Source: Laburnicola sp. R22_1
Taxonomy: Eukaryota; Ascomycota; Dothideomycetes; Pleosporales; Didymosphaeriaceae
DNA length: 64,000 nucleotides
Direction: 5' to 3'
NCBI GenBank assembly: GCA_014281115.1
Contig: JACONQ010000005.1
Location: 3,906,001-3,970,000, forward strand
Numbering within the stretch: the stretch's first letter is position 1; each line of letters begins with the position of its first letter. Of the stretch, positions 31,423 through 41,434 are shown in pieces. The notes beneath the pieces are model-generated. The model saw nothing but the letters and a program-made list of their open reading frames with translations. It had not been told where the DNA came from and did not search any database. A program made the position numbers and the translations under genes.

Positions 31423-33096
31423 ATGGCGACGCAATGGCCTCAACAGGCAACGTGGCCGTCCCCAATAAACGAGCACGCTACACGCCTCAGCACCTACCTT
31501 CAGGATTCACTGTCCTGCATCGAACGCACCAACAGCCAGCCTGTACCCGCCGACCTTGTGAAGACCATTATCCATGGAACGGTGACATTTATCCTGAAAG
31601 TGCAGCACACCCCCGATCTTAGCGCGGTAAGCGATGTCCTGAGAATCCTCCAGACGGAAGCAAAAGCTGCGGCAAACAAGAACGCACAGACACTCAGCGA
31701 CATCAAAAATGAACTCAAGAGCAGTACCGAAGCCATCCAACAGTCCACTACAGCTATGCAACAGAACACCAATACAGGCGAGGAAGCGAGGGCAGCTGCG
31801 AAGGAAGCATCGGAGACTAGCAAGGCAGTCCTGGAAATAACAAGGGAGATCAAGACCAAGGGGATGCAGAATCAGGCAAATGGACCGATGACCTATGCTG
31901 CGATGGCAGCCAGAGGCCAGACACTAGCAGGCACATATAATACACAGAGTCCCAAGGGCCCGTCCGCACAAGCACAACGTGAGGTCATCGTGAATATCAG
32001 AGACTCATTCACCGTACAGAGCCTGCGGGCTATGAACCCCCGCAATCTGAAAGCCCATGTAGAGCGAGCTATCGAACAAAGCGGAAACGAAAATATTGTA
32101 CGTATCAAGATCATATCATCCAACCAGCTGAAGAGCGGAGACCTCAGCATAAAGACAGCCAATAGCACAGAAGTAGAAGCACTACAGCAATTCGCAGATG
32201 ACTGGGTCCACCGCATCGGCGCACAGGCAATGGTACGGATTCCGACGTACGGCGTAATCGTACACGGAATTCGCACCAGCACGCTCGACATGGATAAGCT
32301 TGAAGAAAACAGAACCCAGATCCTACAAGACAATAAACCGTTCATCCCGCGGGCCGAGATCAAACACATTGGATGGCTAACTAGGGATGCGCCCACTAAA
32401 GCAGCATCGTCTATCACCATCGAATTCACCAAGGCCGAAGACGCCAACAAGATCATAGACGAGGGCTTGGTCTGGCAGGGCGAGGTCTTCCAGTGCGAAC
32501 GATACGAGAGACAGTGCCGACTGAAGCAGTGCTACAAGTGCCAAAGATACGGCCACATAGGAACCCAGTGCAAGGCAGCAACAGCATGTGGCTATTGTGC
32601 GCAGGAGCACGACACCAGGGAGTGCCCTTCGAAATCTGGACAGGACACAACGAAGAAATGCGCGCTCTGCCGAGGAGGACACGAAGCATGGAACCGCCAG
32701 TGCCCGGCAAGAAAGGCTGAAACCGCCAAGATGAAGATCGCCTACGACACTCGACCCCGTTACCACCCGGTACCAGAACCAACCGGAGGAATCGCGCAAG
32801 GAGGAGGCATGCCGGAAGCCCGCCAAAGGACTAGGACGAACGGAGCCACAGCAAGCCAAGATAACCAGAGCAGCAGGACCCGCTCTCTGTCACGGAGAGG
32901 ACAAAAGCGAACGAATACGGGAAACGCAGTCAACTCAAGAGACGGAGAGAATCAACAGATAGGAGTTGAGAACAGCCAGAGACCTCAGAGGACAATCGTC
33001 CCCTCGCGGAGGGCACTAGAAGCTATCGAAAGCAACACGCGAGCGATACAATGGCACGATCAACAGATGGACGTCGACGAAAACAACGAATCATGA
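31423..33096 (+). CDS. LINE ORF1, gag-like RNA-binding protein
   Basis: 557 residues from the ATG at 31423. It should coat LINE RNA and form the ribonucleoprotein. A coiled-coil-like N-terminal half (NELKSSTEAIQQSTTAMQQN) precedes a central domain and three zinc knuckles: CYKCQRYGHIGTQC (CX2CX4HX4C), CGYCAQEHDTREC (CX2CX3HX4C) and CALCRGGHEAWNRQC (CX2CX3HX6C). The C-terminal 120 residues are basic and disordered. The stop overlaps the start of ORF2 by 46 bases in another frame, so ORF2 is probably reached by reinitiation or a coupled mechanism. Confidence 0.92.
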   Translation: MATQWPQQATWPSPINEHATRLSTYLQDSLSCIERTNSQPVPADLVKTIIHGTVTFILKVQHTPDLSAVSDVLRILQTEAKAAANKNAQTLSDIKNELKSSTEAIQQSTTAMQQNTNTGEEARAAAKEASETSKAVLEITREIKTKGMQNQANGPMTYAAMAARGQTLAGTYNTQSPKGPSAQAQREVIVNIRDSFTVQSLRAMNPRNLKAHVERAIEQSGNENIVRIKIISSNQLKSGDLSIKTANSTEVEALQQFADDWVHRIGAQAMVRIPTYGVIVHGIRTSTLDMDKLEENRTQILQDNKPFIPRAEIKHIGWLTRDAPTKAASSITIEFTKAEDANKIIDEGLVWQGEVFQCERYERQCRLKQCYKCQRYGHIGTQCKAATACGYCAQEHDTRECPSKSGQDTTKKCALCRGGHEAWNRQCPARKAETAKMKIAYDTRPRYHPVPEPTGGIAQGGGMPEARQRTRTNGATASQDNQSSRTRSLSRRGQKRTNTGNAVNSRDGENQQIGVENSQRPQRTIVPSRRALEAIESNTRAIQWHDQQMDVDENNES

Positions 33097-36000
33097 ATCT
33101 CAGAACCACGATAAGTATACTACAGTACAACGTCCGCAAATCGAAAGACATGGTAATGGCATCGCTGCTACGCGACCCAAAAACCCACGAATACGACATC
33201 ATTGCCATACAGGAACCGTGGAGGAACCCATTCATGGCAACGACACACCATCCGGCCAAGGGCGTGTTCGACCTATACTGCCCAGGAGGAACCGAGGATG
33301 GACCGACCAGAGTGTGCTTCTTCGTAAACAGGCGGATAGACGTCAGCAGAGTCCAGTTTAAGGAACATACACGAGACTTGTGCTCCGTAACGCTAAAGCT
33401 AGAAGGAGAAAAGCAACTCAACATTTACAACGCATACAATCCCCCGAGGTACACATCTCAGCAGAGCGTCCTACCACACGTTCGCGAATCACTGGACAAA
33501 CACGACGGTGACGAGCTCATCTTATTGGGCGACTTCAACCTACACCATCCGCTCTGGGGAGGCCCAGGCCTGCAGACTGTAGAACCAGAAGCAGAGGATC
33601 TGATCATGATCATAGAGGAGTTCGCCCTGTACACAACACTGGCCCCTGGCACGATAACCTATAGAGAGAGGCACCTACAAAGCTCTATCGACCTATGTCT
33701 TGTCACAGCGGGGCTTGTTGAGCGAGTTATAAAGAGCGAGGTAGACGAAGAACTCGACCACGACTCAGACCACCTACCGATAACCACGATCCTAGACATA
33801 GCGGCACCGGATGCAAATACAGCACCCAGGAGGAATTGGAAGAAATTAGACGGAGAAGCATACACTAAAGCACTAAAAGAAGCTCTGCCGCCGCTCCAAA
33901 GACCCGCAACCAAAACCGCATTAGACCGATATGTAGAGGAAGTGGTCTCAGCAGTCCAGAGAGCAATAGAGAAGGCCGTCCCGCAGACGCAAGTCTCGGC
34001 TAAAAGCAGAGAAGGGTGGAATAACGAGTGCAGAGAGGTCTTAGCAGAGACGAAGCGGCTCAAGAGGGTACACAACCAGCTTCACACGGAAGAGACATGG
34101 GAAGCCTACCGGGTAGCACGAAACCACAAAGCCAGGACCATCAAGAAGGCGCTACGGGATAAGCATAGGGAACAAGTGGAGACGGCGGCCGAGTCACCAG
34201 AGGGACTGTGGAAGATAGCAAAATGGGCAAGAACAAGAGAGATGCAATCTGCAAGAGCTACACCTGCAATCCAACACCCGGAGACCCAATGCGAAATCAC
34301 AGAGCCAAGCGACAAGGCGGAAATGTTCAGGGACGTCTTTTTCCCTGCGCCCCCGGAAGCAAACCTAGAAGATGTACGCGACGCAGAGTACAGCGGTCAG
34401 ATTGAACTACCACCGATGACCGAAAAAGAGATAGAGGATGCCATCCGCGCAGCTTCCCCCATCAAAGGCCCTGGACCCGACGGGATCACGAACAAGGCCC
34501 TCCAAGCAGGGAGGGCCCAACTCACAGCACACATGCTGAAAATCTTCAACCAGAGCATACAGCTAGGCTATTGCCCGGCCCATTTCCGGGGGTCGCTCAC
34601 AGCGGTGCTACGCAAACCAGGGAAAGACAACTACACGAAACCGAAAGCATACCGGCCGATCGCGCTACTCAATACCATGGGAAAGATCATGGACGCGATC
34701 ATCTCCCAGCGACTGAATTATCTGGTAGAAACATACCAGCTACTCCCACCAACACACATAGGAGGGAGAAAGAAGCGATCCACAGAGCACGCACTACACG
34801 CCGTCACGGAGAAGATTTACGGAGCATGGAACCAGAAGAAAACACATGTGGCCAGCCTCCTGCTGCTCGACGTATCTGGCGCATTCGACAATGTATCACA
34901 CGCGCGGCTGCTACACAACCTACGGAAGAGAAAGATCGACGAGACGACCGTCAGATGGATTGCAAGCTTCCTTAGCGATAGACACACGCGCATCAGGATC
35001 GACGGGTTCACATCGTCACAGTACGCGACAAGCACAGGCATACCCCAAGGCTCCCCGCTTTCGCCTATCCTCTACTTGTTCTACAATGCTGACCTCATAG
35101 AACTGTGCAAGCAAGAAGCGAACGTTCTTCCGACAGGGTACATAGACGACATAGCAATCTTGGCTTGGGCAGAAACGACAGAGAAGACGTGCGACATCCT
35201 GGGCAAGACTCTACAAACGGCACAGCAATGGGCGAACACGCATGCTTCTGTCTTCGCTCCAGACAAGTTCCAGCTCACAAACTTCACGAGGGCACGCAAA
35301 AAGATCGACATAAACCACCCGATCCAGACCATCTGGGGCGAGATCAAACCAAGGCCGAACTGCAAATATCTAGGGCTGACGATGGACGCTAAACTCACGT
35401 GGAAGCCACACATCGAAGAGATCAGACGAAAAGCGACAAAAACAGTGAACGCGTTGAGCAATCTTGGAAACTCAACATGGGGCGCCGGCCTCCTAGATCT
35501 CAGAAAAATCTACGAGGGCACCGCGCTGCCCCAGATGATGTACGCCTGCTCAATATGGACAAACGAGAATGGCAAGAAGCACACCTATACCAAGAAAGCA
35601 CTCGACACTCTGCAGAGCATCCAGGCAAGAGCGGCACGAATCATCTGTGGGGCGTTCAAAGCTACATCGAGGGCCGCACTTGACATCGAAGCCTTCCTCC
35701 TCCCTATCGAGCAACAAATATGGAGACACAATGCAGACACAATCACCCGGCTTCTGTCCAGCAGACCTATCGCAAACATCGTGGGTTTCCGGCCCACTGA
35801 CGCCGCCCAAATGACCGAACGCAAGAAGCATACAGGCTCCTGGCAGAGGATCTACAGCGAGATGAGAGATAAGTGGGGACAGGACCTCACAACGCAGGAG
35901 CCAATTCCCCCGTTCATCACACCCCCCTGGCAACAGGGACCAAAGACCTACATAGAAAAAGATGACGAGACAGCGAGGGAGCGACATGATAGAGAGACTG

Positions 36001-36929
36001 CGACGGACCAAGACCTCAGCATCTACACAGACGGAAGCGGAATAGACGATAGAATCGGTGCTGCAGCAGTATGCCCATACACACAGCAGACGTGCAGCGC
36101 TTATCTTGGATTGCCCACGACGTCCACAGTATACGCAGCTGAACTGTACGGAATAAGCCTGGCGCTGCAGATAGCGCAGGAGTACGCAGATCGGAACGGA
36201 AGCAGGCGCAACGTCGCCATCTACACAGACAATCAGGCCGCCATATGGTCTGCCACCAAGGCCGAAGGACGGACAGGAGCCTACATTCTAGAGGAGATCG
36301 CCCGCCAAATCCAGGACCTCCAGGACCGAGGACGTCCGGTACAGATTCGATGGGTACCAGCCCACGAAGGGATCCCAGGCAACGAAGCAGCAGACATAGC
36401 CGCAAAGGAAGCTACAGGATGGAGAGAGAACGGCAGAAGAGCGCCGACCGCAGGCGAGCCTTCAAAACTCTTTCCCCTCAAGACCACGCTGAAAAGAAGA
36501 TGCAAGCAGCAAGCGGAGACCGCATGGAGCGCAAAGTGGCGGAAGGAGACAAAAGGCCGAGCCACGTTCAGGAACACACGGTCACCGACAAACAGAGTAC
36601 TCAAACTACATGAAGGCCTCAAAAAGCGAGACAGCGCTCTTCTCGTCCAACTAAGGACTGAGAAGATCGGACTGAGAGACTTCCTCTTCAGCCGCAAAGT
36701 GCCAGATATAACTAACTCTGGATGCGACTGCGGAGCGATCAGACAAACAGTGGCCCATGTTCTGCTCTACTGCAGGATGCATAAGGACCTCCGGAACCGG
36801 ATCTTCGGCGACCGCCCAGGACGACACAACCTCCGGACCATCCTTAATAAGCCACAACTAGCCACCAAAGCTATCGAGTATATGAAACAGACGCAGATCC
36901 TTGGGCAAATCGGGATCGCAGACGCGTAG
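33051..36929 (+). CDS. LINE ORF2, endonuclease / reverse transcriptase / RNase H polyprotein
   Basis: 1,292 residues, intact. The N-terminal endonuclease/exonuclease/phosphatase domain has SILQYNVRKS, IIAIQEPW, LLGDFNLHHPLW and DSDHLPI. It nicks the target DNA to prime reverse transcription. The reverse transcriptase has KAYRPIALLN, LLLDVSGAFDNVSH, GIPQGSPLSPILY and the active site GYIDDIAILA (YIDD instead of the common YxDD with Ala or Val). RNase H has IYTDGSG, YAAELYG, IYTDNQAA and HEGIPGNEAADIAAKEA, so the D-E-D-D set is present. A terminal zinc-like motif CDCGAIRQTVAHVLLYC follows. Every catalytic residue I can check is present, so the protein may be active. Confidence 0.94.
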   Translation: MARSTDGRRRKQRIMNLRTTISILQYNVRKSKDMVMASLLRDPKTHEYDIIAIQEPWRNPFMATTHHPAKGVFDLYCPGGTEDGPTRVCFFVNRRIDVSRVQFKEHTRDLCSVTLKLEGEKQLNIYNAYNPPRYTSQQSVLPHVRESLDKHDGDELILLGDFNLHHPLWGGPGLQTVEPEAEDLIMIIEEFALYTTLAPGTITYRERHLQSSIDLCLVTAGLVERVIKSEVDEELDHDSDHLPITTILDIAAPDANTAPRRNWKKLDGEAYTKALKEALPPLQRPATKTALDRYVEEVVSAVQRAIEKAVPQTQVSAKSREGWNNECREVLAETKRLKRVHNQLHTEETWEAYRVARNHKARTIKKALRDKHREQVETAAESPEGLWKIAKWARTREMQSARATPAIQHPETQCEITEPSDKAEMFRDVFFPAPPEANLEDVRDAEYSGQIELPPMTEKEIEDAIRAASPIKGPGPDGITNKALQAGRAQLTAHMLKIFNQSIQLGYCPAHFRGSLTAVLRKPGKDNYTKPKAYRPIALLNTMGKIMDAIISQRLNYLVETYQLLPPTHIGGRKKRSTEHALHAVTEKIYGAWNQKKTHVASLLLLDVSGAFDNVSHARLLHNLRKRKIDETTVRWIASFLSDRHTRIRIDGFTSSQYATSTGIPQGSPLSPILYLFYNADLIELCKQEANVLPTGYIDDIAILAWAETTEKTCDILGKTLQTAQQWANTHASVFAPDKFQLTNFTRARKKIDINHPIQTIWGEIKPRPNCKYLGLTMDAKLTWKPHIEEIRRKATKTVNALSNLGNSTWGAGLLDLRKIYEGTALPQMMYACSIWTNENGKKHTYTKKALDTLQSIQARAARIICGAFKATSRAALDIEAFLLPIEQQIWRHNADTITRLLSSRPIANIVGFRPTDAAQMTERKKHTGSWQRIYSEMRDKWGQDLTTQEPIPPFITPPWQQGPKTYIEKDDETARERHDRETATDQDLSIYTDGSGIDDRIGAAAVCPYTQQTCSAYLGLPTTSTVYAAELYGISLALQIAQEYADRNGSRRNVAIYTDNQAAIWSATKAEGRTGAYILEEIARQIQDLQDRGRPVQIRWVPAHEGIPGNEAADIAAKEATGWRENGRRAPTAGEPSKLFPLKTTLKRRCKQQAETAWSAKWRKETKGRATFRNTRSPTNRVLKLHEGLKKRDSALLVQLRTEKIGLRDFLFSRKVPDITNSGCDCGAIRQTVAHVLLYCRMHKDLRNRIFGDRPGRHNLRTILNKPQLATKAIEYMKQTQILGQIGIADA

Positions 36930-37255
36930 ATGAAGCCGAGCGCTGGGGGGAGACTGTAGGTATACGGACGCGACACACGAGGTGCAAAACCTCTACGAAG
37001 CCTAGAAAGTGGTTTGCATTAGTATTAGAACCGGTATCTAGATGGGCCCGCCAGCATATTTAGATAGTGGTTGAGGAAAGAAAGGCAGGTCTCTGAGGAC
37101 AGCTGGTCTTGTTTTTGCAGGATGAAGCGGGGCGGAGCGGATCAGCAATGATCCGGGACGCGTCGGCTGTCCGCCAAGCCTTGCCAGCCGGGCATAGCTG
37201 CGGAGAAAACGCGGCTGAAACCGAGTAGGAATCAATCAATCAATCAATCAATCAA

Positions 37256-37269
37256 TCCACGAGCGCGAT
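37256..37269 (+). repeat. LINE target-site duplication, right copy
   Basis: Identical to 31280-31293. The following sequence (AAGATCTAGG...) resumes the pre-insertion locus. Confidence 0.9.
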
Positions 37270-37409
37270 AAGATCTAGGAATACTGGGGGGAACGCCCTG
37301 TGCTAGTATTAACGTCCATCCACCCGTAATGGAACAACCATCGTATGGAATAATGTCAGGTACTATTTAGGCCTAGTTATATACAGGCCTAAGTGGGGCT
37401 AGTGTCATA

Positions 37410-38703
37410 CAAGGGGGGCTCATGTACGGGCTGCCCCCCTCCCTGTCGCCGCCACCAAGCTTGGCAAAAATTGGCAAAAAGACGCCTGTTTTTTTAACTG
37501 TCTACTACTTTGTAGGGCCGCCCTTAGCGTTAATTACAGCTTGGCAGCGCTCCCTCATATTTTGTGTATACTTTAAGAAGTCAGGTAGCTTAAGCTTAGC
37601 CCACTCTTCCTCTGCGTATTGCCGTACGTCCGCTGCGGTCCTAGGAAACCGCCTACTGATCCGGTATTTGAGTAGCCGCTAAATATTCTCAATAGGGTTC
37701 AAATTGGGTGAGTTGGCGGGCCAAACCATCCGTAGGATCCCAAGCTGCTCGTGTAGAGCCTGAGTAGCCCGGGCTGTATGGACTGTAGAGCCATCCTCTA
37801 TCAAGATTGGTAGCTGGACAGCGCCTTTAAAGGCATAGATAACAGGGACAATATGCTGCTGATATACCTCTCCATTAACCTTCCCCCACTCCTTCTCAAA
37901 GACTACTATAGGGCCCTTCTGCTGGCTAGTGATACAGCCCCAGATCATCCACGCAGAGTATCCGCGAAACTTTGGTATATAGCACGGCAGCTTATACTTC
38001 TCCTCTGCGCGCCGGGTGACGTATACCTGCCCATGCTTACAGGCTATTATGCACTCATCTGTCCATATTACCCGTGACCACTGCCAGTCATTCCAATTGA
38101 CGTGAGCTCGAGCCCAGGCTAGGCGATCGCGGCGGTGTTGCTCTGTGAGTAGTGGCTTCTTAGTCGCTTTGCGGCGGAAATATGCCTCCTTCTTAAAAGC
38201 CTTGACAAGCGTACGCTTGCAGGCCTGTATCCCTTCTAGTTCTGCGACGAGGAGGAAGCTGAGCCGTCTGTGGTAGCTATTAATTGTTGCCCGCTGGATT
38301 AGGCGCTGGCGCTTGATAGTATCAAAAATTGGTGGCCTACCTTGAGGCTTCTTGGGCGTCTCAGGTAGGCTGATTGTACGGCGAACAGTAGAGCGTGGGA
38401 TCGTGAGCGCGCTGCTAATCTGTGTATAGGACCAGCCGGCGTAGTTGCGCAGGGTAAGGATCTCGATTCGCTGGTGGTAGCTGAGCCTGCTAGAGTTCTC
38501 AGAGCTCTCAGAGCTCTCAGAGCGCTGCTGGCTATCGCGGGGTCGAATTCGGTGCAAAGAAGGCATTTTTTTGATTAATTTTAATTAATTTGATTGAGTC
38601 TCTACCTTAGGAGCGCTGAAAAAACAGGTATCTTTTTGCTAATTTTTGCCAAGCTTGGTGGCGGCGACAGGGAGGGGGGCAGCCCGTACATGAGCCCCCC
38701 TTG
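37410..38703 (-). mobile_element. mariner-like (DD34E) transposon with long terminal inverted repeats
   Basis: 1,294 bp. The ends start CAAGGGGGGCTCATGTACGG and are identical for 63 bp, then continue for about 22 bp with a few transition differences. TA duplications lie at 37408-37409 and 38704-38705. It contains one transposase gene on the minus strand. The near-identity of the ends and the single nonsense change imply a fairly young copy. The terminal repeat is unlike those of the pogo elements and lacks their 17-bp period. Confidence 0.92.
37505..38566 (-). pseudogene. mariner-like transposase with one nonsense codon
   Basis: ATG at 38566. HTH domains: RIEILTLRNYAGWSYTQIS and IPRSTVRRTI. 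Catalytic DDE: VIWTDEC, LIEDGSTVHTA and SPNLNPIENI, with exactly 34 residues between the second Asp and the Glu (DD34E). A TAG at 37681-37679 directly follows ENI, where relatives usually have Trp. The frame then continues open for 57 more codons to a TAG at 37507-37505 (RLLKYRISRRFP... EEWAKLKLPDFL). TGG to TAG is a G-to-A change of the RIP type. The triad is complete upstream of the stop, but the missing C-terminus probably abolishes activity. Confidence 0.88.
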
Positions 38704-38705
38704 TA

Positions 38706-39672
38706 CGTACAGCAATTGTTACATACAAGGATATACACAGACTTAGTATAGACAGAGATCCTAGCTATTATATAAATCTATCTATAGAAAATTTAACTAT
38801 TGCATTGTGGAGCTATCGTGCGGAAAGCCGCGTTGGTGCTGGTGGGGCGTTCGGATGAGTGGGGTGTTCGGATGAGTGGTGGAACACGTTAACGCTAACC
38901 ACCTAGGTGCTCGCACGTGACAAGCGGCTGATAGATTTCCGTTGGATGGAGAGAGAGAGACTTCTTCCTCATCCAACGTCTTGTAAAAACACGTAGATAT
39001 CAAATTCAGTATTGCCAATCTAGCTCTCTGAGTTAGGACTTTCCTACTCGTTGCTCTGGTGACACTAAATTGGGTAGTGGAAGAAAGCTCATGATTATAG
39101 TACTACTGTGAGACGGCTTCTCCTGTAAAGTAGTTAAAGTATACAAGTGCACTTGCGTAGGGGGTAAAGGTGTTTTTCGTTAGTCAGTGCTGTCTATCCC
39201 TACACCGTACGGCTGAGGTGTCTCGTGGTTCTCAACCCCCGAGGGCTTGGCATCGCTCGCTTATGTCATCCGATTTGGTGATTGTACACCTATCAGAGTC
39301 CATATGCACGGACAATTACTTCAGATGTTAATCATCCTTTAATGATTTCGGCAAACGTTCAATCGTTGATTGTGAGACAAAAACCCCCGGGATTGCCTAA
39401 GTGTACGCGACACCTTTGCTGCGGATTTCGGTGATGTACACCGACTTCCAAAAGTGGTTAGCCAAAGTTTGTAATCGCGGAACGAAGGCAAGCCAGATTG
39501 ATGCTGACATCGCAATACAGCCATTACAACGACACCGCTGAATCCCAGCTCTCTTCATAAAGCTCCTGAAGCTTTTTTACAAAAGCAGACCCGATATACG
39601 CGACACCTTCCTGAGTTCAACAATTCGCTTATCGCAGCTGCCTTCACGGACTGCCTCTGAAATCGCAACAGC
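38706..39672. other. intergenic, promoter of F-box gene
   Basis: About 970 bases with no gene or element that I can support. It contains short repeats such as GGTGTTCGGATGAGTGG near 38850-38880. Confidence 0.55.
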
Positions 39673-41340
39673 ATGGACAACTTACCACAGGAGCTAGTCG
39701 ATCATATCAGTAGTTATCTCGGTACTGAAGACCTCAAACAGACGCTCACCGTGTCACCTGCGTTCCGAGTCGCAGCCGAAAAGTACTCAGGCGCTTTCAG
39801 TGATTTCGAGCTGAAAAAAGAGACCGCCCGTCAGTTTGTCAACACGTTTGGGGGCCGGCGCCTTGGCTATCTCAAGCATCTCACCTTCAGGACAACTATC
39901 CCGGCATTAGATCAAAAGGTTGATCGGGAAGCCCACCCTGAGGGCCATCCGGCACGCGACTCTGAGGAGGATTTACGGGAGGCCGATGAAAGCTTTACGG
40001 ACCAGATCAAGTTCTTTTTTTCGACTGTCAAGGAGATGGAAGATGTCGCACGTTCCGAAAAAGCGCACGGCAAGGTCAAGCTTACACTCTATACACCGAC
40101 TCGTGACATCGATCTAACGAATTATTCCCTCCTACGAGCCTACGTTAGCTGGAGAGTTCATCTCCTCGAACCTGAGTCTCTGCCTGATCTCTCATCGATA
40201 TATGCGCTCCGTATTGAGAATGGCATGAAGTTCCACTTTAATGCTGAATACGACACCGAGTCCCTTCGGAAAATCGATTTGCGCATCATGGTTGATCTGT
40301 CCATTAAATTTCCAAACCTTGCAGCTTTGCATTGCAGTATTGGCGGTGACGAATGGCTGGATTGCAACAAGGACTATCGGCAGCGATATATCACGAAAGA
40401 CTGGGCTGGCCCCCGGCGGGACTCACGCCATGACTTTGCTCGGATCCTGGATGTTGCACGTATATCAGGTTTACGTTTTGCTCGCCTCGACTTCCTAGCC
40501 CCGCTAGCTGTAGCATTTGAGCAACGCGAACCATTTCCCGATCTCGTTGCGCCAGCGAGACACGATCCACTCAGCTCCAGCCTACGCGTCTTGTCGTATC
40601 AACTACGTCGCCTTAGCCTCACAGCTCTGATAGATCCTACTCTATTCTGGCCCGCCGAGGGTGCGCCTCCGTTCTGGCCAAATCTGGAAGCTCTACACGT
40701 CATGTTCCAGATTGTGAGCCCATCTGGCGACTGGTATTTCAACTTCTCAGACAAGCGTGGGAGCAACAAAGGATACAAAATAAAAGAAACCGACTATCCT
40801 CCTTACACTGAAACCGAAGTGGATCGCGTGAACCTCTATCATAGCGACGAAGTCGATTGGTGCGACTTCATGGGGGGGAAAGAACGTACGGTACCCAATG
40901 ATGAAACGCTTGTTCCACTTCTGCAATCTTTTGCTCGAGCCACCTCTTGTATGCCCCGTTTAAAACAGGCAATGCTGTGGGCACCAGTTTGCAGTAATGC
41001 TATGGGAGAGTACAAGAGGAAGAAGGGCGTCTATACCAATAACGTCTGGGGGTTGGTCTACACTAGTCCAGATGCCGAGGGGTTCATGGACTATCGAGGC
41101 CACCAGGTTGAGGGCAAGCGTCGACTCTGGTGGCAAGTAGCGAACTGGCGCCCCGACAAGGCGACCCATGACATGTTGAGACGGATTGGGAAAGATGAGC
41201 ACGGAGAAGACATTACTGAATATTGGAAATATGATTATACAATCTCTGATCGGTACGAATTCGAGCTCTTCGAGAACCGGCTCTTTCGCACTGGCTTCCC
41301 ACCCGCCGCACCTCCCAAGGAAGGGAGGAAGAAATACTAG
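39673..41340 (+). CDS. F-box domain protein
   Basis: Single exon, 555 residues. The N-terminus MDNLPQELVDHISSYLGTED is a clear F-box, which binds Skp1 in SCF ubiquitin ligases. The remainder shows no LRR or WD40 repeats but has the loose Leu/aromatic-rich fold of the large fungal F-box families (LPDLSSIYALRIEN, FPNLAALHCSIGG, LSYQLRRLSLTALIDPTLFW, FWPNLEALHVMFQIVSP). No nonsense codons, so it seems functional although transposons lie on both sides. Such genes are numerous and fast-evolving in Pezizomycotina. The target is unknown. Confidence 0.85.
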   Translation: MDNLPQELVDHISSYLGTEDLKQTLTVSPAFRVAAEKYSGAFSDFELKKETARQFVNTFGGRRLGYLKHLTFRTTIPALDQKVDREAHPEGHPARDSEEDLREADESFTDQIKFFFSTVKEMEDVARSEKAHGKVKLTLYTPTRDIDLTNYSLLRAYVSWRVHLLEPESLPDLSSIYALRIENGMKFHFNAEYDTESLRKIDLRIMVDLSIKFPNLAALHCSIGGDEWLDCNKDYRQRYITKDWAGPRRDSRHDFARILDVARISGLRFARLDFLAPLAVAFEQREPFPDLVAPARHDPLSSSLRVLSYQLRRLSLTALIDPTLFWPAEGAPPFWPNLEALHVMFQIVSPSGDWYFNFSDKRGSNKGYKIKETDYPPYTETEVDRVNLYHSDEVDWCDFMGGKERTVPNDETLVPLLQSFARATSCMPRLKQAMLWAPVCSNAMGEYKRKKGVYTNNVWGLVYTSPDAEGFMDYRGHQVEGKRRLWWQVANWRPDKATHDMLRRIGKDEHGEDITEYWKYDYTISDRYEFELFENRLFRTGFPPAAPPKEGRKKY

Positions 41341-41434
41341 CAAGACCTACAGCTCGGTATGAATACTATTTCTAGAAGTCGAATTCAACCTTATGACTAC
41401 CTACAGCACTCCAGAAATTACGAATCCACTCAGT

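Larger units (their letters stand above)
31294..37255 (+). mobile_element. full-length non-LTR retrotransposon (LINE, Tad/I-like) with 14-bp target duplication
   Basis: 5,962 bp between perfect 14-bp direct repeats. It has a 5' UTR of about 130 bp, two overlapping intact open reading frames and a 3' UTR of about 330 bp. It ends in a tetranucleotide tail of (ATCA)n at about 37230-37255 instead of poly-A. The layout (gag-like ORF1 with zinc knuckles; ORF2 with endonuclease, reverse transcriptase and RNase H) matches the Tad1/I group of LINEs in ascomycetes. Neither frame carries a stop or shift, in contrast to the DNA transposons nearby, so the insertion is probably recent and escaped RIP. Confidence 0.92.

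Noticed and set aside
37410..38703. 17-bp period in the mariner-like terminal repeat
   Set aside because: Checked as a control for the pogo pattern; no direct repeat with that period is present.
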